NCBI RefSeq assembly: GCF_034372165.1
Contig: NZ_CP139698.1
Span: 2,294,001 to 2,358,000 of the forward strand
Reading direction: 5' to 3'
Origin: Christiangramia sp. OXR-203
Lineage (GTDB): Bacteria > Bacteroidota > Bacteroidia > Flavobacteriales > Flavobacteriaceae
Length of the DNA: 64,000 nt
Shown: positions 44,696-52,817 of the stretch, piece by piece
Numbering within the stretch: position 1 is the first letter of the stretch
Layout: each line of letters opens with the position of its first letter
The notes under the pieces: model-generated
What the model was told of the DNA's origin: nothing
Seen by the model: only the letters and a program-made list of their open reading frames with translations
Databases searched by the model: none
Translations under genes and position numbers: made by a program

Positions 44696-44815
44696 CTCTA
44701 CTAAAGGATCCAGGTACTGTTCAAGTTCTCAGAGAAAAATGTAAGGGTGGAATTTCTATCGCACGATATCATTATAGAAATGTATCAACCGTAACCTCCC
44801 TATCCCTTCCATTGG
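44696..44815 (-). ncRNA. candidate bridge RNA of the second attC-targeting IS110 element
   Basis: Outer stem AATGTAAGGG (44738-44747) / CCCTTCCATT (44804-44813) and inner hairpin ATTTCTAT/ATAGAAAT. It contains AACCGTAACC (44787-44796), identical to the target just right of the insertion, and TATCGCA (44757-44763), complement of the TGCGATA left of it. GGTACTGT at 44713-44720 repeats the element's own left terminus (43526-43533). Confidence 0.68.
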
Positions 44816-44904
44816 TTTAATTATTAATTCCTATTTTTAGCTAAATTACCTCGAGAAATCTAACATACGAACCGTAACCGTTAGCTCCAATAAATTTTTA
44901 GAGA

Positions 44905-45735
44905 ATGTGGAGAATATATGAAGAAAAACTACATCAAGTTTTAGTTGAAAATTATCCTGAAAGCAGAATAGAATTTGACGATCAAATTTTTGGAATATAC
45001 AGCAAAACTGAAAGACAAATTGATATTGCTCTCAGAGGAAATATAGCAGGAAATAAAGTTTTAGGCATTATTGATTGTAAATACTTCAGTAAAAAAATTG
45101 ATCTTAAAGTTGTGGAAAGCTTTATCGAAATGATGCAAGATGTAAATGCAAATTTTGGAATAATGATTACTAATAAAGGTTATTCTAAAGCGGCTAAAAA
45201 AAGAGTTAAGAATTCTAATCTAAAATTAGATATTTTGAACTTTAATGATATCGGAGAATTAACTTTAACTGTAGATTATTTTTTTAATAAGAATATTCTT
45301 GGACTTCAATTATCAAAATCAGAATTTCTAAAACGGAATAAACAAAATTCTGGTTATTTCGATCAAGATAAGTCGAACTATAAAAAACGTCTCATTGTTT
45401 TTAAGGAAGGATTTGCTAACAGAGAATACTTTGCTTTTAAGAAATTACTTGAGAGTGTTGTAAGAGCATTTAGAGATTTTCCACAAATGGAAAAGGTTCG
45501 AATTATAATTCCGGCTAAAAGAAATGAAGAAACTAAATTCTTATACAAGTGTGAAGTTTCAAAAACTGAAATTGAAAATTTTCTAGGTTTAGAAATTGAT
45601 CATTTAAGAGAGGATATTTCGAATTGGAGATCAGATTTTTTGAAAGATTTGGATAAAAGTAAAATTCTCAAATTCTCGGAAATTTACATTTCAAAAGAAG
45701 AATATGTTGAGTACTCAAAAATTAACTGGAGCTAA
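44905..45735 (+). CDS. Mrr/PD-(D/E)XK-type restriction endonuclease-like protein
   Basis: 276 residues. The N-terminal half shows a PD-(D/E)XK nuclease core: RQIDIALRG (about residues 37-45, Asp40), then GIIDCKYFSKKIDLKVVESF (about 54-73, Asp-x-Lys), and a C-terminal sensor-like segment. Similar to Mrr-like enzymes that cut modified DNA. The C-terminal half is unrecognised. No methyltransferase in the cassette, consistent with a modification-dependent or effector nuclease. The last few codons run into the R'' box. Confidence 0.75.
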   Translation: MWRIYEEKLHQVLVENYPESRIEFDDQIFGIYSKTERQIDIALRGNIAGNKVLGIIDCKYFSKKIDLKVVESFIEMMQDVNANFGIMITNKGYSKAAKKRVKNSNLKLDILNFNDIGELTLTVDYFFNKNILGLQLSKSEFLKRNKQNSGYFDQDKSNYKKRLIVFKEGFANREYFAFKKLLESVVRAFRDFPQMEKVRIIIPAKRNEETKFLYKCEVSKTEIENFLGLEIDHLREDISNWRSDFLKDLDKSKILKFSEIYISKEEYVEYSKINWS

Positions 45736-45865
45736 CAACGTATATCGCAAATGGCGGGTTTATTAGAAAAGAACTAAATTAGATTCCATAATAAACAAAA
45801 CCGTAAAGCCGACAAATCCGCATTCATAATTCCGCGCCACTTGTCGATATACGAGACCGTTAGCT
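45730..45865 (+). repeat. attC site 43 (subtype C)
   Basis: R'' AGCTAAC, R' GTTAGCT. Arms CGTATATCGCAAATGGCG and CGCCACTTGTCGATATACG. Confidence 0.88.
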
Positions 45866-46230
45866 GCAAATATGGATCAAATTCATCATTCCATAACAAT
45901 AAATTTATGAATGATTTATTGAATTTTCTACATTATTTCTCCTTTCTATGTTAAAAACAAAAGTTTAAAGTGAAAAAATAATTAAATTAGATTTTTTTGT
46001 ATAATTAAATATGTGATTCTTACCCTACTTCGAATCCATTAATTTCTAATTGATCTTATTTCATAATAGTAAAAAACCCCTGATTGGGGAGTTCTTAATA
46101 TTGCTTAATTATTAATCTCTTAAATAACCTGCCTATGTAACATGTTATTCTACCAACCAGAGGAATATGCTGCAAATGTAGCATTCTTCGCAGACAACAA
46201 AAAAATATTTATAATCTTGAAATTTTTATT
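45866..46230 (+). promoter_or_regulatory. gene-free leader of the 5-kb cassette
   Basis: 365 bases with no ORF. Contains a weak terminator-like hairpin (CCCCTGATTGGGG, 46076-46088), a perfect palindrome TAACATGTTA at 46138-46147, and a small hairpin ATGCT...AGCAT near 46167-46184. The long leader and palindromes suggest regulated expression of the peptide gene that follows; no exact promoter consensus is found. Confidence 0.4.
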
Positions 46231-46425
46231 ATGAAAAATTTATTTTTAACGCTCGCACTTGTTTTGGGAACTGCATCTACATTCGCTGGAGATAATTCAC
46301 TAGAAGAAGTGGATGATTGTGTAAATGTAACATTATCCTGTGGAGTTTCAGGATGTGTATACGTTACTTCAATGGAAATGCTAATAGATCACATTGAGTT
46401 TGCAGAAGCTTATTGGTGTGAGTAA
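46231..46425 (+). CDS. small secreted Cys-containing peptide
   Basis: 64 residues. Signal peptide MKNLFLTLALVLGTASTFA, leaving a mature peptide of about 45 residues with four Cys (DDCVNV, LSCGVSGC, and Cys63 near the end). Acidic overall. It is followed by a strong terminator and then by two GLPGLI genes and a receptor-like gene within the same cassette. I recall similar short peptides beside GLPGLI genes in other flavobacteria. Export or signalling role is inferred. Confidence 0.72.
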   Translation: MKNLFLTLALVLGTASTFAGDNSLEEVDDCVNVTLSCGVSGCVYVTSMEMLIDHIEFAEAYWCE

Positions 46426-46433
46426 TTGAATGC

Positions 46434-46463
46434 AACAGGGCTGAAATTCCAGCCCTGTTTTTT
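46434..46463 (+). terminator. Rho-independent terminator after the small peptide gene
   Basis: Stem ACAGGGCTG / CAGCCCTGT with a short loop, followed by TTTTTT. It would reduce read-through from the peptide gene into the GLPGLI genes, giving much more peptide than receptor. Confidence 0.8.
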
Positions 46464-46483
46464 ATAATTTAAAATTTTTTGAT

Positions 46484-47314
46484 ATGACGTTAAAAATAAA
46501 AATTCATTTTTGCTTAATAATACTATTATTTTTAAGCTTCCAAAATGTTGTAAATGCTCAGAACGGTAATTCAACAAATTATAAGGCTATTTATAGATTA
46601 ACGTATCAACCAAGTAAAGTGGATAATTTCCAAAAACAGGAAGATATGTTGTTACTTATTGGTTCAGATTATACTAAATTTTTGAGTTTAGGAAAACATA
46701 AAAAAGATTCATTACTGAGAAATAAAAAAAATACAAATTCTGGTTTTTCAAGTGTACTAAGAAATCTTCCCCAAACCGAATTTGACTATGTCATCGTGAA
46801 CGAACTTAGTAAATCCAATATAGTTTATAAACAAAAAGTGCTAAAAGACAATTTCAGTTATGAGGAAAATCCCGAACTAAAATGGGAAATTCGCAATGAA
46901 AATAAAACTATAGCTGGTTATGTCTGTAAAAAAGCAAAAACAGAGTATGCTGGACGTGAATATTCTGCTTGGTTTACATCGGAAATTCCAGTTAGCTCAG
47001 GTCCTTATAAATTTGGTGGATTGCCCGGTCTAATCCTCGAAATATCTGACAGTGAAGAAGAATATCATTTCAAATTGATCAATCTAAAAAAGATTAAAGA
47101 TCCGATTCCTTTTTATAACAGTTCAAACACAGTTAAAACCGAAAAAGAGGTCTTCTTGAAGGTTTTAAAAGAGTACGAAGAAAATCCATTTAAAAAGATG
47201 GAACAAACGGGTATAAAAATTAATTTTTCTGATAATTCAAAAAAAACGGAAATGCTCAAAGAGCATAAGAAAAAATTAAAAGAAGAAAATCCCATAGAAC
47301 TTAAAACTATATGA
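46484..47314 (+). CDS. GLPGLI family protein
   Basis: 276 residues, signal peptide ending NAQ. Carries the family-naming motif FGGLPGLILEI (about residues 182-192), preceded by YSAWFTSEIPVSSGPYKF. These Bacteroidetes proteins are periplasmic or surface proteins of unknown function, often encoded by receptor-like genes. Overlaps the next, related gene by 4 bases. Second gene of the cassette. Confidence 0.9.
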   Translation: MTLKIKIHFCLIILLFLSFQNVVNAQNGNSTNYKAIYRLTYQPSKVDNFQKQEDMLLLIGSDYTKFLSLGKHKKDSLLRNKKNTNSGFSSVLRNLPQTEFDYVIVNELSKSNIVYKQKVLKDNFSYEENPELKWEIRNENKTIAGYVCKKAKTEYAGREYSAWFTSEIPVSSGPYKFGGLPGLILEISDSEEEYHFKLINLKKIKDPIPFYNSSNTVKTEKEVFLKVLKEYEENPFKKMEQTGIKINFSDNSKKTEMLKEHKKKLKEENPIELKTI

Positions 47315-48090
47315 AAAAATTTATTTCTCATCTGTTTTTCTTTTTACCAATACTCTTATTTTCTCAACAAAGCAATAATCCATTACGGATAACTTATGAA
47401 CTGTCATTTCAAATTGATTCTTTAGATCAATCTTCTGTAGATACAGAATATATGTACTTAGATGTGGACGATAAGGTTTCTGTATTCAGAAGTCAAACTA
47501 CGCACCTAAAAGATTCTATATTAAGCTCTAAAAATCCTAGGGCATTATTTGGGATTCAAAAATCGAAATTTAGATATAAAATATATAAGGATCGGAAAAA
47601 TGATGAATTAATCTGTTTATATGATTTTACTACATTTAAATATAAAACAGAGAATAAATTACCCCAGTTAGTTTGGAAAATTGAGAACAGTAAAAAAAAT
47701 ATAATGGGATATGAAACTACTTTAGCACGTACACACTTTAAGGGCAGGGATTATGAAGCATGGTTTGCCCCTAACCTACCGGTTCCGGAAGGTCCTTATA
47801 AGTTTAACGGTCTGCCTGGAATGATCCTTGAAGTTTATGATTCAAAAAATCACTATCATTTTACAGCCAAAGGTATAGAGAAAATTAAAGTGTCCGTAAA
47901 TGTTGCGGATCAAGATTACACCAGAATTTCAGATGCTAATTTAGATTTGTTTCGAAAAAAAATAAAGGAAAAGCCATCCCTAATATTGAACAATCCCGGT
48001 ATACACATCCCAAAAGAAGGTTTGGATAAATATGATAGAAATCAAAGGGCAAGATTGAAAAATCAAAATAATCCTATCGAACTTGAATAA
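47311..48090 (+). CDS. GLPGLI family protein, second paralogue
   Basis: 259 residues, signal peptide ending FSQ. Motif KFNGLPGMILEVYDSKNHYHF (the repeat of the neighbouring protein's signature) about residues 165-185. Tandem paralogue of the preceding gene, joined by a 4-base overlap, so both are likely needed together. Followed 5 bases later by the outer-membrane protein gene. Confidence 0.9.
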   Translation: MKKFISHLFFFLPILLFSQQSNNPLRITYELSFQIDSLDQSSVDTEYMYLDVDDKVSVFRSQTTHLKDSILSSKNPRALFGIQKSKFRYKIYKDRKNDELICLYDFTTFKYKTENKLPQLVWKIENSKKNIMGYETTLARTHFKGRDYEAWFAPNLPVPEGPYKFNGLPGMILEVYDSKNHYHFTAKGIEKIKVSVNVADQDYTRISDANLDLFRKKIKEKPSLILNNPGIHIPKEGLDKYDRNQRARLKNQNNPIELE

Positions 48091-48095
48091 AGTAA

Positions 48096-50741
48096 ATGAA
48101 GATAAAATGCTGTTTTCTCTTTTTGTTGGTATTTATCTTCAGTAAAAGTTTTTCGCAAACAGTTATTACCGGCGAAATTACTGATAAGGACAAGCAACGT
48201 TTGAGCGGGGCAACCATTACTATAAGCCAAGATTCAACTGCAAATATAGTTGCTTATGGAATTTCAGATAATCATGGTAAATTTCAAATAGATGTAAAGG
48301 CTGATTCAGAATTCTTTTTTATTAAGGTTGCACACTTGGGTTTCAAAAATTGGAATAGCAAACTTCAAAATAAAACTCAACATCTTACAGTGCGCCTTAC
48401 AGAATCATCAGAAGAATTGAAGGAGGTGCATATAGAATCGAATATAATCGAAATAAGAGGAGACACCCTTAGTTATTCCGTTTCAGCTTTTAAAGATCAA
48501 AAAGACCGCGTGATAGCCGATGTGCTAAAAAAAATGCCTGGAATAGAAATACGCAGTTCCGGTCAGATCTACTACCAAGGCGAACCTATCCAAAAATATT
48601 ATATAGAAGGCCTCGATCTATTGGAAGGACGGTATAACCTCGCCAACAATAACCTCTCGGCAGATGATGTATCGCAGGTTCAAATACTGGAAAACCACCA
48701 ACCCATAAAGCTATTGGACAGTCTGGAATTTTCCGAAAGGGCTTCTTTAAATATAAAACTTAAAAAAAACGTGACCTTAACCGGCAGTGCTGAATTTGGC
48801 AGCGGTCTTTCACCCATTCTTTGGAAAGCAAATATTACCCCGATGGTTTTTACCAAAAAACAACAAGCAATTTTTTCTTACCAGAGCAACAACACGGGCA
48901 ACGATGTATCTCGCGAGATCAGGGACTTTTCCTTTGAAGATATTGGAAGACAGGAATTTAATATCAACAAAAGGGATTGGCTTTCAATCCGTAAAATTGC
49001 AGCACCATCTTTTTCCCAGGAACGCTGGCTGGACAATAATGTACATTTAGGATCAGCTAATTATTTGATTCGGCTTAAAAAAGATATTGACCTAAAGGTA
49101 AATGTTTCCTATTTGAACGATAGCCAACAACAAATGGGAAATACTCAAACCCTTTTCTTTACACAGAATGATACCATTTCTATTTCCGAAAGAGTTAATA
49201 ATAATTTTTATATCGAAAATTTACAGTCCAAATTCATTTTGGAAAAGAACACAGATGATAATTACCTGAAAAACACTTTGGAAATAAATGGCTTTTGGGA
49301 TTCACAGTTTGGTGATATTCGTACCCAAGATGACCATATTTCGCAATCACTCAACAACCCATTCTCGGCATTTAGAAATAAATTAAAACTTCTTAAACCA
49401 TTCGGAAAACAATTAATGACCTTTGCATCTAATACAGGCTATACAGAATCCTCACAAACTTTAAATGTAGATCCTGGTCAATTCAAAGAATTATTGAATG
49501 AAGAGCAACCTTATACAGAAACAAATCAGATTTTAAAATCTTCCACCTTTTTTACCGAAAACTCCGCAGGCTTTACCAAAGGATTAAAAGATATTACTAT
49601 TGCACCTGAGATTGGTTTCGCAATACAAAGTGAAAAATTGGATAGTCAATTAATTCTAATTGACTATAATGAAACTGATACCCTCAAAGGAAATTATCGT
49701 AATGATCTCAATTTCTTTTCTTCAAATATTTATTTAACAAACAAGTTTACCTATAAGAAAAATAGCTGGAATATACGCCTTCAAACACCTTTCAATTATC
49801 GCATTTTTAATATTGAAGATATTGTTTTAGATAAAGAGCAAAACTTAAACCGCTTCACTTTTGAACCTGATTTATATATTAAAAAAGAGTTTTCAGCATT
49901 TTGGGAAGCTAGCGTATCCGCAAATCTTAAGAATAATTTTGGCGATGTTACTAATTTATACTACGGATTTATCCTGACCGACTACCGGAATTTACAGCGG
50001 TACAATACACTAATAACAGAGAATTTTCAACAAAATTATAGCTGGCGAATTTCCTACCGTAATCCTATTAATTCCATTTTTGCCAGTAGTTCTTATAAAT
50101 TTTCGCAAACAAAAAACAACCTTTTATATAGCAACCGTATAAATCAAAATGGAGCGACCATTTTTGAAGCGTTGGTAAAGGAAAATTATTCCAATTCACA
50201 TAATTTAAGTCTTAGGGGCAGTAAATATTTTAGCAAACTCAATACTACTTTAAGTTTAAGCTCTACCTTTTCAAGCATTGAACGGGAACAATTGTTAAAT
50301 GAGCGTTTTGCAGACATACAAAATCAAAATTTGAATTTTAATGCGAAATTGGAATCTGAAATTACAGATTGGTTAAGCACTACTTATAATGCTGATTTAG
50401 GTTATTTATACACTATTATAGAAAGTAGAGAGACTGCACCAATAAGAACTCAATCACATTCCGTAGATTACTTCTTTTATTTAAGTGAGCAGCAATATTT
50501 AAGTGCAAATTCTGAATATTATTACAATAGTATTTCAAACAGAAATCGTAATAACTATTTCCTGAATTTAAATTATCAATACACCTTCAAAAAACCGGCT
50601 TTTGATTTAAGAGCCAGTTGGAATAATGTTTTAAATACCAATGAATTTGTGAGAGTTTCTAATTCGGAGTTCTCATATATTCAGAGTACCTATAGACTTA
50701 GGCCTTCGCAACTTCTGGTAAGTTTAAAATTTTCTTTTTAA
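48096..50741 (+). CDS. outer-membrane receptor-like beta-barrel with carboxypeptidase-like domain
   Basis: 881 residues. Signal peptide ending FSQ, a carboxypeptidase-regulatory-like domain (about 25-110, ITGEITDKDKQRLSGATITI), a plug-like domain (about 115-230, with VLKKMPGIEIRSSGQIYYQG), then a long aromatic-rich beta barrel ending in KFSF. Typical of TonB-dependent-receptor-related proteins that pair with GLPGLI proteins. Base composition is richer in GC around 48500-49100 than in the flanks, a possible mosaic. Last gene of the 5-kb cassette. Confidence 0.88.
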   Translation: MKIKCCFLFLLVFIFSKSFSQTVITGEITDKDKQRLSGATITISQDSTANIVAYGISDNHGKFQIDVKADSEFFFIKVAHLGFKNWNSKLQNKTQHLTVRLTESSEELKEVHIESNIIEIRGDTLSYSVSAFKDQKDRVIADVLKKMPGIEIRSSGQIYYQGEPIQKYYIEGLDLLEGRYNLANNNLSADDVSQVQILENHQPIKLLDSLEFSERASLNIKLKKNVTLTGSAEFGSGLSPILWKANITPMVFTKKQQAIFSYQSNNTGNDVSREIRDFSFEDIGRQEFNINKRDWLSIRKIAAPSFSQERWLDNNVHLGSANYLIRLKKDIDLKVNVSYLNDSQQQMGNTQTLFFTQNDTISISERVNNNFYIENLQSKFILEKNTDDNYLKNTLEINGFWDSQFGDIRTQDDHISQSLNNPFSAFRNKLKLLKPFGKQLMTFASNTGYTESSQTLNVDPGQFKELLNEEQPYTETNQILKSSTFFTENSAGFTKGLKDITIAPEIGFAIQSEKLDSQLILIDYNETDTLKGNYRNDLNFFSSNIYLTNKFTYKKNSWNIRLQTPFNYRIFNIEDIVLDKEQNLNRFTFEPDLYIKKEFSAFWEASVSANLKNNFGDVTNLYYGFILTDYRNLQRYNTLITENFQQNYSWRISYRNPINSIFASSSYKFSQTKNNLLYSNRINQNGATIFEALVKENYSNSHNLSLRGSKYFSKLNTTLSLSSTFSSIEREQLLNERFADIQNQNLNFNAKLESEITDWLSTTYNADLGYLYTIIESRETAPIRTQSHSVDYFFYLSEQQYLSANSEYYYNSISNRNRNNYFLNLNYQYTFKKPAFDLRASWNNVLNTNEFVRVSNSEFSYIQSTYRLRPSQLLVSLKFSF

Positions 50742-50854
50742 GTATAATTCTTTTTTTTCAGAAATTCATTTGTTCTTTAAAATTTGGTTCTAAATTAGCT
50801 TATCGTTAACCATATCAGCAGCTAACAAAGAACTAAGGTAAAATCCAAGTACTT

Positions 50855-51859
50855 CTAAGCTAATTTCGACATATAATTTTCCTGGTAATAGGTTCCTGAT
50901 TTAGCGATTGCAAATGCTTGCTTTAGTAGTTTATTACATACTGCTATCAATGCTAGCTTCTTGCTTTTCCCCTTCTCTACTATACGCTCATAGAGTTTCC
51001 TGCATGCCCTATTGGTTCTACAGGCAGTGAAGCTACACATGAATAGTAAGTTCCGAAGTTTTCGATTTCCTACTTTACTGATTCTACTTCTTCCTCTTAC
51101 ACTGGTCCCGGACTGTCTGATTGTTGGCGTTAGCCCACTATAACAACAAAGTTGCCTCGCATTCTCAAAACTGGTGAATCCATCGGTAAGTACAATCAAT
51201 AGCATCGCGGTCTTCTTCCCCATACCAGGAATGCTGGTTAACTGCTCCAGCTGATCTTTCTGTGTTTCTTTTACCAATGACTCCAGCTTGGTTTCAATCT
51301 GGGTTAGTTCTTTCTCTAATTGCTTCAGCATTCGATTTAAAGAACGACTGACTGTTTTCGAAGGTATTCCTAATGCTTTCTCTCCATGTATTTTATTCTT
51401 GACGGCAGTACGCTGTTTCAGGTAAAGATCCTGAAGACTCAAGAGTTGCAAACATTCGGCCTGTACTGCATTTCTTGCTGTGTACAAAGGAACCTCAGTA
51501 GCCTGGGCATACTCACAGATTGCTTTGGCATCACTCTTATCAGTCTTGACTTTAGAGAGCTTCATTTGAATAAAACGCTTTACTGAAAGTGGGTTTACAA
51601 CCGACACCGTGATACCTTTCTCATAGAGATACTGAGCTAACCTGTAATGGTAGTAACCCGTTGCTTCCATTACTATCAGGCTATCTTTTTGAATAGCTTT
51701 AAGGAAGCTTTTAAAGCCTTTTAGATCATTGGAGAACTGATTGTGCTTTCCACCTTGATCAACTACATCAAAGAAAGATTTACTAATGTCTACTCCGTAA
51801 AAATGTTTAATTTTATCCATAATAGATTGATTGGAAAGAACAGCTACTTTAGTTTTCAT
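50855..51859 (-). CDS. IS110-family transposase, identical second copy
   Basis: 334 residues, identical to the protein at 39691-40695, with intact DEDD motifs and the Tnp20 Ser. Identity in both coding and non-coding parts shows very recent transposition within the array. Its guide region lies immediately upstream. Confidence 0.95.
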   Translation of the reverse strand: MKTKVAVLSNQSIMDKIKHFYGVDISKSFFDVVDQGGKHNQFSNDLKGFKSFLKAIQKDSLIVMEATGYYHYRLAQYLYEKGITVSVVNPLSVKRFIQMKLSKVKTDKSDAKAICEYAQATEVPLYTARNAVQAECLQLLSLQDLYLKQRTAVKNKIHGEKALGIPSKTVSRSLNRMLKQLEKELTQIETKLESLVKETQKDQLEQLTSIPGMGKKTAMLLIVLTDGFTSFENARQLCCYSGLTPTIRQSGTSVRGRSRISKVGNRKLRNLLFMCSFTACRTNRACRKLYERIVEKGKSKKLALIAVCNKLLKQAFAIAKSGTYYQENYMSKLA

Positions 51860-51860
51860 C

Positions 51861-51984
51861 GACTTTAAAACGAGATCCAGGTCTCACAGAACTAAACGAA
51901 ATTAAAGTAGTAAAGAGAGGGGATTATCATTGTTGACGGAATCTGAAGTTCCCACGGTTCATATAATCTTATTCCTCTCTTTGG
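51861..51984 (-). ncRNA. candidate bridge RNA (copy 2)
   Basis: Same sequence as 40697-40820, with the attC-matching guide ACGGTTCAT at 51954-51962 and the terminus-matching AGAACTAA at 51888-51895. In this copy the flanking target is ACGGTTCATCG, an exact match to the guide; in copy 1 it is ACGGTTAATCG, one mismatch. Confidence 0.7.
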
Positions 51985-52161
51985 TTCTTTCTAATTTAAC
52001 TATTAAAATTTAGAGAAATTAAACTTAAGACGGTTCATCGCCAATAAGCGGCACAGTTAGTGAGAACATAATTAACTTGACCAACAACAAAATACTAAGC
52101 CGACAAATCCACGTCCCCTACTCCGCCATCTGGCGATAATCGAAACCTTTAGCACGCATAT

Positions 52162-52800
52162 ATGAAAAATCTAACTTTAATAATTTTTTACTTAATTGTC
52201 TTCTCAATTTCTGCACAAGAATTGGATGGAAAATGGTTGATGACTAAAGAAGGTGACACTTATACCATTCCAGAAAATTTAATCTTAGAAATAAATTCGA
52301 ATTCGTTGAAATACTTTTCATTTGATGAACTACAATCTTCAATTCCAATAAAAATCGAACATAACAATATCATTATAAATCAAAATCAGACTGATTTCGT
52401 GGAGTTTATTAATGATGATAGAATTATAATAAAAAGTGAGGGAAAAGTAAGCGAAAAAGATTCTTTGATCATCACAGAATATGTTAGATTAAAAGAAACT
52501 AAGACAAAATTATCCGCTAAAGAGATACAAAACTTATCATTTAAGTTTAATTGGAATGATGAAAAATTCAAACTTGTATTTAATAAGGAATTAGGAAGTC
52601 CTCAGGTTATGAAGATGATGGAAAAGGATGAATTGACAAAGATTCGTCTTGATAAAATTGATTCAACTTATTTCATTTCAATTTTTCAATTTGGGAAAAG
52701 AGAAACAATAATTCCAATAAAAGAAGTTTCTAATGATAAAATGATTCTTTATGGAACGGCTAAAAAACCTTACGAAATAGTAGGAAAGAAAATCGATTAA
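52162..52800 (+). CDS. exported lipocalin-like protein of unknown function
   Basis: 212 residues, signal peptide ending SAQ, immediately followed by ELDGKWLMTKEGDTY, a start similar to lipocalin-like proteins such as the one at 29246. The remainder is strand-rich with alternating charges. Sole gene of its cassette, between two IS110-type insertions. Confidence 0.68.
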   Translation: MKNLTLIIFYLIVFSISAQELDGKWLMTKEGDTYTIPENLILEINSNSLKYFSFDELQSSIPIKIEHNNIIINQNQTDFVEFINDDRIIIKSEGKVSEKDSLIITEYVRLKETKTKLSAKEIQNLSFKFNWNDEKFKLVFNKELGSPQVMKMMEKDELTKIRLDKIDSTYFISIFQFGKRETIIPIKEVSNDKMILYGTAKKPYEIVGKKID

Positions 52801-52817
52801 CATACGCATCACAACAA

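Larger units (their letters stand above)
43526..44870 (-). mobile_element. IS110-family element, second type
   Basis: 1345 bp inserted between GCGATA and ACCGTAACC of an attC right arm. Not closely related to the 1201-bp element in protein or non-coding sequence. Boundaries defined by the uninterrupted sites. Confidence 0.88.
43411..44886 (+). repeat. attC site 42 (subtype B), interrupted by a second IS110-family element
   Basis: R'' GCCCAAC and left arm CGGTTAATCGCAA intact; right arm broken after CTTGCGATA (43525); ACCGTAACC and R' GTTAGCT resume at 44871-44886. Confidence 0.88.
50829..52029 (-). mobile_element. IS110-family element, copy 2
   Basis: 1201 bp, same boundaries relative to attC and by eye the same sequence as 39665-40865. 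Inserted in the same orientation and at the same position of the attC left arm. Confidence 0.9.
50820..52154 (+). repeat. attC site 44 (subtype A), interrupted by IS110-family copy 2
   Basis: R'' AGCTAAC plus AA on the left (50820-50828); ACGGTTCATCGCC resumes at 52030. The right outer end reads ACCTTTAGCA where other sites have ACCGTT, so the crossover G is changed to T. Confidence 0.8.

Noticed and set aside
46076-46088. CCCCTGATTGGGG hairpin as a strong terminator
   Set aside because: Four-base stem and no clean T-run; kept only as a weak feature of the leader.
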